A DNA stretch of 37,045 nt from an uncultured Erysipelotrichaceae bacterium (GTDB taxonomy: Bacteria > Bacillota_I > Bacilli_A > RF39 > UBA660): NCBI GenBank assembly GCA_902775285.1, contig CACYLI010000015.1, positions 1-37,045 on the forward strand. The letters are read 5' to 3'. The notes beneath the pieces are model-generated. The model was not told the origin of the DNA, made no database searches, and was given only the letters and a program-made list of their open reading frames with translations. The position numbers were made by a program, and so were the translations under genes. Shown here piece by piece: positions 7,331-15,195 of the stretch. The first letter of the stretch is position 1, and the number at the start of each line of letters is the position of its first letter.

Positions 7331-7341
7331 GTCGTTTTACT
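7312..7341. terminator. Bidirectional terminator between toxin locus and tRNAs
   Basis: AAAACGACTT (7313-7322), six-base loop, AAGTCGTTTT (7329-7338). T-rich on both sides, so it can end the rightward toxin mRNA and the leftward tRNA operon. Confidence 0.8.
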
Positions 7342-7374
7342 TTATACTCGAATAGTTCGAGTTTCATATCATGA

Positions 7375-7459
7375 TGGTGCAGGTGAAGGGACTTGAACCC
7401 CCATGGATTGCTCCGCTAGATCCTAAGTCTAGTGCGTCTGCCAATTTCGCCACACCTGC
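7375..7459 (-). tRNA. tRNA-Leu (anticodon TAG)
   Basis: Acceptor stem GCAGGTG/CACCTGC, class II variable arm, anticodon stem CTAGA/TCTAG with loop CTTAGGA, so anticodon TAG reading CTA. CCA is encoded (7377-7375). It is the second tRNA of a two-gene leftward unit. Confidence 0.95.
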
Positions 7460-7466
7460 AAATTAG

Positions 7467-7543
7467 TGGTGGACCTTGTAGGACTCGAACCTACAACCGC
7501 CCGGTTATGAGCCGGATGCTCTAACCAATTGAGCTAAAGGTCC
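7467..7543 (-). tRNA. tRNA with CAT anticodon (Ile2 or Met)
   Basis: Acceptor GGACCTT/AAGGTCC, encoded CCA, anticodon loop CTCATAA. From memory the GGACCTT acceptor resembles the Bacillota tRNA-Ile2, in which C34 is changed to lysidine by TilS, rather than the elongator or initiator tRNA-Met. Sequence alone does not prove this. Seven bases separate it from tRNA-Leu. Confidence 0.9.
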
Positions 7544-7554
7544 ATCGCTTATTA

Positions 7555-7583
7555 ATAATATCATAAAAAAATAGCTATTTCAA
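7555..7583 (-). promoter_or_regulatory. Promoter of the two-tRNA unit
   Basis: Minus strand: TTGAAA (7583-7578), a 17-bp spacer ending in TGA, TATTAT (7560-7555), 12 bases before the first tRNA. Confidence 0.75.
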
Positions 7584-7655
7584 TAGATTTTTAAATTTTT
7601 TTGTTTAAAAAATAGTATTTTGTGATATATTATTTATATAGAATAGGAGGCTAAT

Positions 7656-8888
7656 GTGACAGATTATAAAAGTATGATATTTGAATATTTGTTTTATATT
7701 ATAATTCTATTTATAATTTTATATGTTTCAGTTAATCTATTCTATAAAGAACCTGTTAAGGAAGAAGCAAATAATATTACATCAAAAATTGAATACAAAG
7801 ATGAACAAACAAGTATATATGTTGAATATCCAAGATTTAAAGAAGATAAAATCAATGAAATAATTACTAATATATTATATTCTTATATTAAAGATTTTAA
7901 AAAGATTGATGAAAACAAAGTATTAGATATTTCTTATAATCTATATTATTTTAAAAACTATGTTAATATTACTTTTCATATAGAAAATACTTTAAACAAT
8001 ATTAAAAACAAAAACATATTAATAGATTTAAATACAAATAATATTACATATATAACTAACATATATGATGAACAAACATTAAAAAATGAAATTAATGAAC
8101 TAGTCTATTATAAATATTCGAATGAAATATATAATCTAATAAAAAATAGTAATATTAATAATTTTACATATATAATTGATGATAATAAAATGGATGTATA
8201 TTTTAATAACATTTCATTTAAAGAAATTGATTATATTCCATATATTACTATTGAATATAATAATACTGTTTCAAATAATGATAATAAAGTAGAAAATAAA
8301 AAATATATTTCATTTACATTTGATGATGGACCTAGTGAATATACTTCTGAGTTATTAAAAACATTAGAATTAAACAATTCAAGTGCTACTTTCTTTATGA
8401 TAGGATCTTCAATGAAAAATAATGAACAAACAGTTTTAGAAATTTATAATTCAAATAGTGAAATAGGTTCTCATGGATATTCACATAAAGATTTAACTCA
8501 AATTAATAAAAGTGAAATTAATAAAGAAATCAATTCCTTTAATATTTTATTTAAAGAGATAACAAGTGATAAAGTTAAGTATTTAAGACCTGCATATGGA
8601 AAATATAATGATAATATTTTATCTTTAAATTATAATATAGTACTATGGAATATAGATACTAAAGATTGGTTACTTAGAGATAGTAACAAAATATATAATA
8701 ATGTAATAACAAATGCCTGTGATGGATGTATAGTTCTAATGCATGATATATATCCTGAAACAATAGAAGCAACCAAAAAAATAATACCTGCATTAAATGA
8801 GATGGGATATGAAATAGTTAGTATATCAAAAATGATAAAAGAAAAAGAATTTATTTATAATAATGAACCAATAAGTTATATAAAATAG
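7656..8888 (+). CDS. Membrane-anchored polysaccharide (peptidoglycan) deacetylase
   Basis: 410 residues. It probably removes N-acetyl groups from cell-wall glycan outside the membrane. Start GTG 7656, five bases after AGGAGG. Membrane anchor about residues 9-30; residues about 40-195 form a PdaC-like N-terminal domain; the NodB deacetylase domain follows. Catalytic motifs: TFDDGP with Asp223 and Asp224, SHGYSH with metal ligands His273 and His277, RPAYGKY, and the C-terminal VLMHD. All five canonical motifs are present, so it should be active. Similar enzymes (PgdA, PdaC) give lysozyme resistance; the true substrate (GlcNAc or MurNAc) is not decided here. Single gene with its own terminator. 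Confidence 0.92.
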   Translation: MTDYKSMIFEYLFYIIILFIILYVSVNLFYKEPVKEEANNITSKIEYKDEQTSIYVEYPRFKEDKINEIITNILYSYIKDFKKIDENKVLDISYNLYYFKNYVNITFHIENTLNNIKNKNILIDLNTNNITYITNIYDEQTLKNEINELVYYKYSNEIYNLIKNSNINNFTYIIDDNKMDVYFNNISFKEIDYIPYITIEYNNTVSNNDNKVENKKYISFTFDDGPSEYTSELLKTLELNNSSATFFMIGSSMKNNEQTVLEIYNSNSEIGSHGYSHKDLTQINKSEINKEINSFNILFKEITSDKVKYLRPAYGKYNDNILSLNYNIVLWNIDTKDWLLRDSNKIYNNVITNACDGCIVLMHDIYPETIEATKKIIPALNEMGYEIVSISKMIKEKEFIYNNEPISYIK

Positions 8889-8907
8889 TCTATTTTAGAC
8901 TATTTTT
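8883..8907 (+). terminator. Rho-independent terminator
   Basis: AAATAGTCTA, TTT, TAGACTATTT, overlapping the stop codon of the deacetylase. Confidence 0.8.
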
Positions 8908-8966
8908 AATTTTATGCTTTATTTTTATCAATTTTTATGTTATACTTCTTAATGTCAATTTAATTT

Positions 8967-9042
8967 GGCCCGCTAGCTCAGTTGGTAGAGCAACCGACTC
9001 TTAATCGGTGGGTCTAGGGTTCAAGTCCCTAGCGGGCCACCA
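8967..9042 (+). tRNA. tRNA-Lys (anticodon CTT)
   Basis: Acceptor GGCCCGC/GCGGGCC, discriminator A, encoded CCA, anticodon stem ACCGA/TCGGT with loop CTCTTAA, so anticodon CTT reading AAG. An extended -10 (TGTTATACT, 8938-8946) lies upstream and a terminator follows at 9055. Confidence 0.95.
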
Positions 9043-9054
9043 TATTTAATAATT

Positions 9055-9082
9055 AAACACTTATATTTATAAGTGTTTTTTT
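9055..9082 (+). terminator. Terminator of tRNA-Lys
   Basis: AAACACTTATA (9055-9065), TT, TATAAGTGTTT (9068-9078), T-run to 9082. Confidence 0.85.
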
Positions 9083-9176
9083 ACTATAATAAATTTTTGA
9101 AATTAAATGATTAATAATTACCTAGACCTTCTTATGATTTATGTTATAATATAAATGATTTAGGAGGTCTTTTATT

Positions 9177-9620
9177 ATGAAAGAATATTATCATTTAAGT
9201 TATAATTATGATAAAGAAAATATCGAGTGTGAAAAGTCATTTAATTCTCTATATTATGGAGGATTATCATTTAATTACAGAGATAGAAATAATCAAATTA
9301 GAAGTACACGTATTGAAACTATTGGTGTATATGATACCGAAAAATTAATAATGAAAGATTTAATAACTGGTAAAAGAGTATATGAAAGTAAATATGGATA
9401 TATTCCATACATTTCATATAATAATGCGATTAAAGAAAATGATAGTGATATTAAAAGATTATCAAATGTATTAAGTAGAGTATCTGATGAAGAAATACTT
9501 GCATATATTAAAATGATGAATTCTTTAGAAATATATATGAAAAGAAGATATAATGAATATCAAAGAAATTTGGCTATATTAAATAATTTTGAAAATAAGT
9601 GCTTGCGTCTTCGTAAATAG
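9177..9620 (+). CDS. Unknown 147-residue protein
   Basis: Lone gene with an extended -10 (TGTTATAAT, 9142-9150), AGGAGG (9162-9167) nine bases before ATG, and a terminator that overlaps its last codons. The N-terminal 90 residues look beta-rich with many Tyr and Asn; residues 95-147 form a basic helix ending in CLRLRK. No membrane segment and no recognised family. Confidence 0.75.
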   Translation: MKEYYHLSYNYDKENIECEKSFNSLYYGGLSFNYRDRNNQIRSTRIETIGVYDTEKLIMKDLITGKRVYESKYGYIPYISYNNAIKENDSDIKRLSNVLSRVSDEEILAYIKMMNSLEIYMKRRYNEYQRNLAILNNFENKCLRLRK

Positions 9621-9635
9621 CACTTTTTATTTATT
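9597..9635 (+). terminator. Rho-independent terminator overlapping the 3' coding end
   Basis: AAGTGCTTGCG and CGTAA..GCACTT form an interrupted stem around TCTT, followed by TTTTATTT. The last codons of the gene at 9177 form the first arm. Confidence 0.7.
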
Positions 9636-9661
9636 TTTGATATAATAAGTGTGGTGATTAT

Positions 9662-10321
9662 ATGACAATAGTATATTTAATAAGACATTCAGTTAAATTA
9701 AGTAAGAAGAATTTAATTAATAGCAAATTAGAAGATAAGAATTTATATGATGAAAAAACTTCATTAAGTGTTATCGGAGAGAAAAGAGCTGAAATTTTAT
9801 CTAATAAAAGCATTTTTGATGATATTGATATAATTTATTCTAGTAATATGGTTAGAAGTATACAAACTGCTAAATATTTAGCTAATAGGCTTAATCTAAA
9901 TATAAATGTCGATGAAAGATTAAATGAAAGAAGATATGGAATAGCTAATAGTGAAGCATATCCTGATTGGTTTACTAGACAATATAAATATCCTGATTTT
10001 AAAACAGTTAATGGAGAATCACAAAATGATGTTTTTAAAAGAGTGTATGAGTGTTTAAATGAAATACTAAATAAAAATGAAAATAAAAAAATAGCAATAT
10101 TTTCTCATGGATACGCTATTACATTTTTATTACTTAAATGGTGTAAACTTGAAAATATAAATGAAGAAAGAAAGCTTACTCTATCATATAAAAATAAAAT
10201 AGTAATGGATAAAGTAATTAATGCTCCAGAAGTATTTAAATTAACTTTTGATAAAAATAAAATTAAAAGTATTGAATTAATTGAATTTGATGATTTACCT
10301 TTTGAACATGGAGGAATATAA
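9662..10321 (+). CDS. Histidine phosphatase (phosphoglycerate mutase-like) family protein
   Basis: 219 residues. It belongs to the superfamily in which a histidine takes the phosphate during hydrolysis or transfer. The N-terminal motif is IRHSVKL, that is RHS in place of the usual RHG, with the catalytic His retained. The second signature is RLNERRYG and the second His lies in FSHGYAITF. ATG 9662 follows GGTGAT; an extended -10 (TGATATAAT, 9638-9646) is upstream. The substrate cannot be read from the sequence: the family includes sugar-phosphate, nucleotide and alpha-ribazole phosphatases. Single gene, with a terminator just after the stop. Confidence 0.88.
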   Translation: MTIVYLIRHSVKLSKKNLINSKLEDKNLYDEKTSLSVIGEKRAEILSNKSIFDDIDIIYSSNMVRSIQTAKYLANRLNLNINVDERLNERRYGIANSEAYPDWFTRQYKYPDFKTVNGESQNDVFKRVYECLNEILNKNENKKIAIFSHGYAITFLLLKWCKLENINEERKLTLSYKNKIVMDKVINAPEVFKLTFDKNKIKSIELIEFDDLPFEHGGI

Positions 10322-10345
10322 AAAAAGAGGATTATTCCTCTTTTT
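10322..10345. terminator. Bidirectional terminator
   Basis: AAAAAGAGGA (10322-10331), TTAT, TCCTCTTTTT (10336-10345). It ends the gene at 9662 and, on the other strand, the small gene at 10344-10475. Confidence 0.85.
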
Positions 10346-10475
10346 AACTTGATAAAGCTGTAATGGCATACATAAATACCATTCCAACAACTAAAAATAT
10401 TAAAAGTAACCATAAAACTATTTTTTTAAATAAACTTGTTTTCTTTTTATTTTTTTTCTTTTTATCATTTGCCAT
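10344..10475 (-). CDS. Small lysine-rich single-pass membrane protein (43 residues)
   Basis: Starts at ATG 10475 after GAGGT. The first 18 residues are strongly basic (MANDKKKKNKKK), followed by one hydrophobic segment (about residues 19-38) and a short tail ending ALSS. The arrangement is like the cytoplasmic tail and anchor of class A penicillin-binding proteins, but the gene stops there, so it may be a small membrane protein in its own right or the remnant of a larger one. Its 3' end lies next to a good terminator, which favours a real gene. Confidence 0.6.
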   Translation of the reverse strand: MANDKKKKNKKKTSLFKKIVLWLLLIFLVVGMVFMYAITALSS

Positions 10476-10541
10476 TTTAAATACCTCAAATAAATTATAA
10501 TATAAAAGTCATAAAAAATAAAGAAATAAATATAATTTAAT

Positions 10542-11111
10542 ATGAAAATTATAAAAAGTAGAATATTTAAAATATTAATCGCATTATTTATATTTGGTAT
10601 TGTATTAGGAATTATTAGTTTCATTATTAGTAAAGATAATAGTAGTTTATATAATTATTTCACTATATTAAAAGAAGGTAATTTTAATTATTTAAATGGT
10701 TTAATTTCATCTATTTCATATAACTATAAATATGCATTTTTTATATGGATAATCGGAATAGTATTCTTTATATCATTTATAAGCTTATTTATAATTGTAT
10801 TTAGAGGCATATGCCTTGGTTTTAGTATTTGTTCAATATTTTATACTTTTAAAATAAAAGGGCTTTTATATTCACTTATTTTATTGTTTCCATGTACTAT
10901 TGTAAATGAAATAGTTTATTTACTTTTAAGTTTTTATTCTATAAACTTTTCTATTAAAGTATTTAATGCTATAAAAAAGAATAAATTTATAAATATACGT
11001 TCTTTTACTAAAAATTATTTATATATTTTATTAATCTTTTTGACTGTTTTATTCATAAGTTCATTATTTGAAGTATATATATCTTCAAATATACTTAAAA
11101 ATGTGATATAA
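10542..11111 (+). CDS. SpoIIM-family (stage II sporulation protein M-like) membrane protein
   Basis: 189 residues with about five membrane helices. The segment RGICLGFSI and the following FPCTIVNEIVYLLLS fit the SpoIIM/DUF95 family, which includes the engulfment protein SpoIIM but also many homologues in non-sporulating bacteria. TATAAT (10531-10536) ends five bases before the ATG and there is no Shine-Dalgarno, so the mRNA is probably leaderless. The mnmA promoter overlaps its 3' end. Family assignment is moderately sure; a sporulation role is not implied. Confidence 0.72.
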   Translation: MKIIKSRIFKILIALFIFGIVLGIISFIISKDNSSLYNYFTILKEGNFNYLNGLISSISYNYKYAFFIWIIGIVFFISFISLFIIVFRGICLGFSICSIFYTFKIKGLLYSLILLFPCTIVNEIVYLLLSFYSINFSIKVFNAIKKNKFINIRSFTKNYLYILLIFLTVLFISSLFEVYISSNILKNVI

Positions 11112-11136
11112 TCTACTCAAATGAAAGGAAAGTATT

Positions 11137-12231
11137 ATGAGAGTAGTAGTTGGTATGAGCGGTGGAGTTGACTCTGCAGTCAGTGCATATCTTCTAAAAA
11201 AACAAGGTTATGATGTAGTTGGTCTCTTTATGAAAAATTGGGACTCTAATATTAATAATGATAAAGAAGGTATAACTGAAGATGTATGTCCTCAAGAACT
11301 TGATTATAGAGATGCTAAAAATGTTTGTGATGAATTATCTATTCCATTATATAGAGTAGATTTTATTAAAGAATATTGGGATGATGTATTTTCATACTTT
11401 TTAAAAGAATTAGAACGTGGTCGTACACCAAACCCTGATATTATGTGTAATAAATATATTAAATTTGATTTATTTAAAAAAGAAGCAAAAAAACTAGGTG
11501 CTGATAAAATAGCTACTGGACATTATGCAAGAATAAAAGATGGAAAACTTCTTAGAGGAGTAGATTCAAATAAAGATCAAACATATTTTTTATCACAAGT
11601 ATCTTCTGATCAATTAAAGGATGTATTATTTCCAATTGGAGATTTAACTAAAGATGAAGTAAGAAAAATAGCAAAAGAAAATAATATTCCAGTATTTGAT
11701 AAAAAAGATTCTACAGGTATTTGCTTTATAGGAGAAAGACATTATCAATTATTTGTATCAAATTATTTAAAAGGTAAAAGCGGAGATATAATTGATGTTG
11801 AAACTAAAAATAAAGTTGGTACTCATAAAGGGCTTATGAATTATACAATAGGGCAGAGAAGAAATGTTGGACTTTCTGGAGATGAAAAAAGACACTATGT
11901 ATGTGGCAAAGATTCTAAAAAAAATATTCTTTATGTAGCATATGGAGATGATTCTAAATATTTATTATCAACTGAAGCAATCATTGAAGATGTAAATCAC
12001 ATTTCAAGTGATTGCCCAAAAGAAGCTACTGCTAAATTTAGATATAGAAGTGAAGATGTTAAAGTAAAAATTGAATATATAGATGACAAACATATTAAAG
12101 TAAAATATGATAATGTTAAAGCAGTAACGCCTGGACAAGCTTGTGTTATATATAATAAAGATGAATGTATAATGGGTGGAATAATAAAACAAGTATTTAA
12201 AGATAATAAAGAAATCTGGTATTTAAAATAG
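11137..12231 (+). CDS. mnmA: tRNA-specific 2-thiouridylase
   Basis: Makes the 2-thio group of U34 in tRNA-Lys, -Glu and -Gln, using ATP and a sulfur relay from a cysteine desulfurase. 364 residues, full length. PP-loop GMSGGVDSAVSA at the N-terminus, the first catalytic Cys in NPDIMCNKYIKF and the second in DSTGICFIGERH, then the beta-barrel C-terminal domain. AAAGGAAAG precedes the ATG; an extended -10 (TGATATAAT, 11104-11112) overlaps the upstream gene. The SPFH gene follows 12 bases later, probably in the same transcript. Confidence 0.97.
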   Translation: MRVVVGMSGGVDSAVSAYLLKKQGYDVVGLFMKNWDSNINNDKEGITEDVCPQELDYRDAKNVCDELSIPLYRVDFIKEYWDDVFSYFLKELERGRTPNPDIMCNKYIKFDLFKKEAKKLGADKIATGHYARIKDGKLLRGVDSNKDQTYFLSQVSSDQLKDVLFPIGDLTKDEVRKIAKENNIPVFDKKDSTGICFIGERHYQLFVSNYLKGKSGDIIDVETKNKVGTHKGLMNYTIGQRRNVGLSGDEKRHYVCGKDSKKNILYVAYGDDSKYLLSTEAIIEDVNHISSDCPKEATAKFRYRSEDVKVKIEYIDDKHIKVKYDNVKAVTPGQACVIYNKDECIMGGIIKQVFKDNKEIWYLK

Positions 12232-12243
12232 TAAGGAGATAAT

Positions 12244-13026
12244 ATGAAAAAAATAATAAATGTATATGGATTAGATATGAAAAAAGTAATTATTTATGGA
12301 ATAATAGGATTTATAGTATTAATTACAATATTTAATAGTTTTCAAACTATTGAATCAGGAGAAGTTGGATTAAAAGTAAGATTTGGAAAAATAGTAGATT
12401 CAAGTTTAAATGAAGGCTTAAATTTAAAAATACCTTATGTTGAACAAATCAAAAAAGTTAATATAAAAGTACAAAAATTAGAAATACCTACTGAAAGTAG
12501 TACAAAAGATATGCAAACTATTTATACAACAATTGCAGTAAATTATAGAGTTGATAGTAAAAAAGCAAGTAATTTATATAGAACTGTTGGAAATACATAT
12601 GAAAGTACAGTTTTAAGTCCTGCAATTCAAGAAAGTATTAAAAGTGCAATTGCAAAATATAATGCTGAAGAAATTACAACTAAGAGAAGTGAGGTATCAG
12701 AAAATTGTTTAACAGCATTACAAGAAAAAGTAGAAAAATATGGTATTGTTGTAGAAGATTTTAACTTAACTGATTTTAATTTTAGTCAAGAATATACAAA
12801 AGCAATTGAAGAAAAACAAGTAGCAGAACAAAATTTAAAAAAAGCTAAATTAGAAGCTGAAGCTAAAGTAGTTGAAGCTGAAGCAACAAAAAAAGCAAAT
12901 GATTTAATGAAACAATCATTAACAAAAGAATTAATTCAAAAACAAATGATTGAAAAATGGGATGGAAAACTTCCAACTACTTATGCTGGAGACGATGTAA
13001 TGGGAGTATTTAACTTAAGTAAATAA
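12244..13026 (+). CDS. SPFH/prohibitin-family membrane protein
   Basis: 260 residues. N-terminal membrane anchor (about residues 13-31), then the SPFH domain beginning at IESGEVGLKVRFGKI, then a charged coiled-coil (about 180-225, rich in Glu, Lys and Ala), as in prohibitin and HflC-like proteins that assemble rings at the membrane and often modulate proteases such as FtsH. AAGGAGAT precedes the ATG. Co-transcribed with mnmA and ended by the terminator at 13026. No HflK partner is visible here. Confidence 0.9.
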   Translation: MKKIINVYGLDMKKVIIYGIIGFIVLITIFNSFQTIESGEVGLKVRFGKIVDSSLNEGLNLKIPYVEQIKKVNIKVQKLEIPTESSTKDMQTIYTTIAVNYRVDSKKASNLYRTVGNTYESTVLSPAIQESIKSAIAKYNAEEITTKRSEVSENCLTALQEKVEKYGIVVEDFNLTDFNFSQEYTKAIEEKQVAEQNLKKAKLEAEAKVVEAEATKKANDLMKQSLTKELIQKQMIEKWDGKLPTTYAGDDVMGVFNLSK

Positions 13027-13049
13027 GAGATTTTGAATCTCTTTTTTTA
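13026..13049 (+). terminator. Rho-independent terminator
   Basis: AGAGATT (13026-13032), TTG, AATCTCT (13036-13042), then a T-run. Confidence 0.85.
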
Positions 13050-13057
13050 TTTATTTG

Positions 13058-13087
13058 TTGACAAGATAATGTAAACTATTATACAAT
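13058..13087 (+). promoter_or_regulatory. Promoter of the XRE regulator gene
   Basis: TTGACA (13058-13063) with TACAAT (13082-13087) at 18-bp spacing, or TATACA at 16 bp. Confidence 0.75.
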
Positions 13088-13117
13088 TAATATGTAGAGT
13101 AGAGGAGATAGGACAAA

Positions 13118-13885
13118 ATGAAAGAATTAAATCAATTATTAAGTGAAATAGGAATATCAAAGGTTAAATTAGCTAAATATTTAGGTGTATCGAGACAAAT
13201 GATTTATAATTATCTAGAACTTGATTCTCTAAGTAAATGGCCACAAGAAAAAAGAATTCTATTACTAAAATTACTAGACATCGAGGAGGGTAGTGATAAA
13301 GCTATTAAAAATATTAAAATCACTAGTGAATACCTTGAAAATGTTGAAGCAAGATTAAATCAAAGTGTCAGAGATATGAATTCACAACAATTTAATTATA
13401 AAAATCTAACACATGAAGAACAAGATTTATTAAATGATTTAGTATTTTTAATTAAAGAAAAATTCACTGAAGAAAAAACAAAAGAAACATATTGGATTTT
13501 CTTATATCTATATCATGTACTTCAATCACTAGATAATGTTCAAGAAATCAAATATATATTTGCATATTTATCTAAAAAATGTGGATTTACAAATCCTAAA
13601 GAATTTAAGTTTAACGAAACTAAACAATTCATACTTGAAAGTATAGTGTTTACAGCATTTAATTTATATAATAATGGAGGAGCATCTAAAACTAAATTAG
13701 TTGAATCTCATAATAGATTTGAACAAGAAATTGAAAATGATAAAGAAGAAAAATTAAGTCGTACACAACAATTAAATACATTTAAAATACAAGCTTTAAA
13801 AGAATTAGGATATACAGAAATAACTAAAGAAAATGCATCTGAAGTATTAAATAGAATGGCTGAAATCCAATCTAGAAAAGTTTAA
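13118..13885 (+). CDS. XRE-type helix-turn-helix protein with a long helical C-terminal domain
   Basis: 255 residues. Residues about 1-55 carry a lambda-repressor-like HTH (KVKLAKYLGVSRQMIYNYL); the rest is helical, charged and not recognised. AGGAGATAGG precedes the ATG and a consensus -35 promoter lies upstream. The gene sits just left of the 1.45-kb insert: the left 23-bp repeat starts ten bases after its stop, so it is probably a resident gene rather than element cargo, though the element's own regulator cannot be excluded. Confidence 0.82.
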   Translation: MKELNQLLSEIGISKVKLAKYLGVSRQMIYNYLELDSLSKWPQEKRILLLKLLDIEEGSDKAIKNIKITSEYLENVEARLNQSVRDMNSQQFNYKNLTHEEQDLLNDLVFLIKEKFTEEKTKETYWIFLYLYHVLQSLDNVQEIKYIFAYLSKKCGFTNPKEFKFNETKQFILESIVFTAFNLYNNGGASKTKLVESHNRFEQEIENDKEEKLSRTQQLNTFKIQALKELGYTEITKENASEVLNRMAEIQSRKV

Positions 13886-13894
13886 TTTTTAGCA

Positions 13895-13917
13895 TTAAAT
13901 AGTACTTCCAATAATAT
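13895..13917. repeat. Left 23-bp direct repeat of the insert
   Basis: Identical to 15345-15367. After one mismatch both continue with TG. It contains the putative XerC arm ACTTCCAATAA (13904-13914). Confidence 0.85.
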
Positions 13918-13933
13918 TTGACTTATGTAAAGT
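13904..13933 (+). other. dif-like recombination site
   Basis: ACTTCCAATAA, an eight-base centre, TTATGTAAAGT. Against the B. subtilis dif arms as I recall them (ACTTCCTAGAA and TTATGTAAACT), 9 of 11 and 10 of 11 bases match; the centre is eight bases rather than six, as in plasmid cer-type sites. It marks the left end of the insert. Confidence 0.5.
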
Positions 13934-14028
13934 TAGAATTTTTTGGTAGTTAACATAAAATAGATTTTAGAATAGAGCAATCGATTATAAGATTGGGAAG
14001 GCAAAAACCCCTAAAGGAGATTGTGGAA

Positions 14029-14304
14029 ATGCAAGAAAAGAAGATAAAAGATAGATTTATGATTATTTCAATAACTGAAATAAAATCGAATCAGTATCAA
14101 ATAATCTTCGCAAGAATGAATCCATTTGGAAATGAGATATATCATGGACTGATAATTAATTCATTCAAGACGTCTGATAGAAAGTTATTTGATAATTTTA
14201 ACCGTTTTGGTGTATGGTTGAAGAGAAAGGATAAAGATATCAATGTATTATTACATTTACTTAAAACCGAATGGAAAATTAATTCACAAGTCGACTTTAT
14301 TTGA
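14029..14304 (+). CDS. Unknown 91-residue protein inside the insert
   Basis: Start chosen at ATG 14029, eight bases after AGGAGA (14015-14020); an in-frame TTG at 13993 has no good site. The product is small, basic, probably alpha/beta, with segments such as FARMNPFGNEIYHGLII. No family recognised. It lies inside the repeat-bounded insert and upstream of the replication-type gene, so it may serve copy control or mobilisation (guess from position only). Confidence 0.6.
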   Translation: MQEKKIKDRFMIISITEIKSNQYQIIFARMNPFGNEIYHGLIINSFKTSDRKLFDNFNRFGVWLKRKDKDINVLLHLLKTEWKINSQVDFI

Positions 14305-14410
14305 TAACAAGATGAAATCAAAAGAAATCAATCAATATAACCATAAATTGATTATGAAATTATACATATTCAAAGACAAAGTGTATTTGATAGAATAGGG
14401 ATGATTTAAA

Positions 14411-14818
14411 ATGAAAATTAGTTATTATGCAGTTATACCCGCTTATATTCGTTATGATAAAGATTTATCGCCTAACGCAAAGTTATTATTTGGCGAAATA
14501 ACGGCATTATGTAATGAAAAAGGGTATTGTTGGGCAACCAATAATTATTTTTGTGATTTATATGGAGTATCAGAGCGAACTATACAACGATTATTAATTC
14601 AACTAAACGAAAAAAAGTATATTTCGATTGAACTTGAAAACAATCGACAAAGAAAAATATACTTAACTGACTACCCCGACAAAAATGACGGGGTGGGGGT
14701 GACAAAAATGTCGTACCCCCGTGACAAAAATGTCGCCCTTAATAATACAAAGAATAATAAAGAGAATAAAAAAGAAGAATTAGAAGAAATTATCGAATAT
14801 GATTGGCTAAACAATTAA
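14411..14818 (+). CDS. Winged-helix replication-type protein of plasmids and phages
   Basis: 135 residues. The N-terminal half (YAVIPAYIRYDKDLSPNAKL, then GYCWATNNYFCDLYGVSERT) matches the HTH domain common at the start of plasmid, phage and ICE replication or DnaD-like proteins of Bacillota. The C-terminal half is the usual low-complexity tail with repeated DKN motifs and an Asn-Lys-rich stretch. The family often carries a further domain of 100 or more residues; here the protein ends after the tail, so it may be a short version or truncated. AGGGATGAT precedes the ATG. It supports the plasmid or phage origin of the insert. Confidence 0.75.
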   Translation: MKISYYAVIPAYIRYDKDLSPNAKLLFGEITALCNEKGYCWATNNYFCDLYGVSERTIQRLLIQLNEKKYISIELENNRQRKIYLTDYPDKNDGVGVTKMSYPRDKNVALNNTKNNKENKKEELEEIIEYDWLNN

Positions 14819-14853
14819 TTTTGTTTTATGCCGAGAAAACTTTTTGTTCTAGG

Positions 14854-14933
14854 CAATCACAAATTATGCTTGTTTAGTGTCTAAGCTTCAAACTTGTTTG
14901 ACGCTTAGATCACAAACTAAAGTATCGTGATTG
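14854..14933. repeat. 80-bp multi-arm hairpin
   Basis: CAATCAC (14854-14860) pairs with GTGATTG (14927-14933); inside it TTTAGT/ACTAAA, TCTAAGC/GCTTAGA and TCAAAC/GTTTGA are stacked in order. A smaller hairpin GCC...GGC lies just before (14830-14853). The region is noncoding and follows the replication-type gene directly; it looks like a single-strand origin or a folded regulatory RNA. Confidence 0.7.
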
Positions 14934-14977
14934 GGTTCATAGGACAAAAAGGAAATTGGAATAAATAAAAATTAATA

Positions 14978-15009
14978 AAACTATAGTGTCGGCGACTACT
15001 ATAGTTTTT
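14978..15009 (+). terminator. Rho-independent terminator
   Basis: AAACTATAG (14978-14986) and CTATAGTTT (14999-15007), with an inner GTC-GGC-GAC hairpin, followed by a T-run and TGTGTCTTTTGTGTC. Confidence 0.8.
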
Positions 15010-15044
15010 TTGTGTCTTTTGTGTCTTTTTTTATGATTAAAAAA

Positions 15045-15067
15045 GGGTACGTTACTGCGACGTACCC
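15045..15067. repeat. Perfect 8-bp hairpin
   Basis: GGGTACGT, seven-base loop, ACGTACCC. It is GC-rich compared with its surroundings and lies in the noncoding part of the insert. Confidence 0.7.
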
Positions 15068-15073
15068 AACAGA

Positions 15074-15195
15074 GTGAATTGTGACACTCTTTAAAATAGT
15101 TCTTTCTTTCGACTATAAGGTACTACGACACCCCCCATAGTGAGCTTTGTGAAACTCTTTAAAATTGTTCTTTCTTTCGACTATAAGGAACTACA
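15074..15195. repeat. Two diverged tandem copies, about 66-68 bp period
   Basis: GTGAATTGTGACACTCTTTA (from 15074) and GTGAGCTTTGTGAAACTCTT (from 15140) start units that share CTTTAAAAT, GTTCTTTCTTTCGACTATAA and the following G-ACTAC. Each unit contains its own small hairpin. Such iterated blocks are common at plasmid origins; none of this codes for protein. Confidence 0.75.

Noticed and set aside
13993..14028. TTG start for the small insert gene
   Set aside because: No ribosome binding site at suitable distance; ATG 14029 has AGGAGA eight bases upstream.
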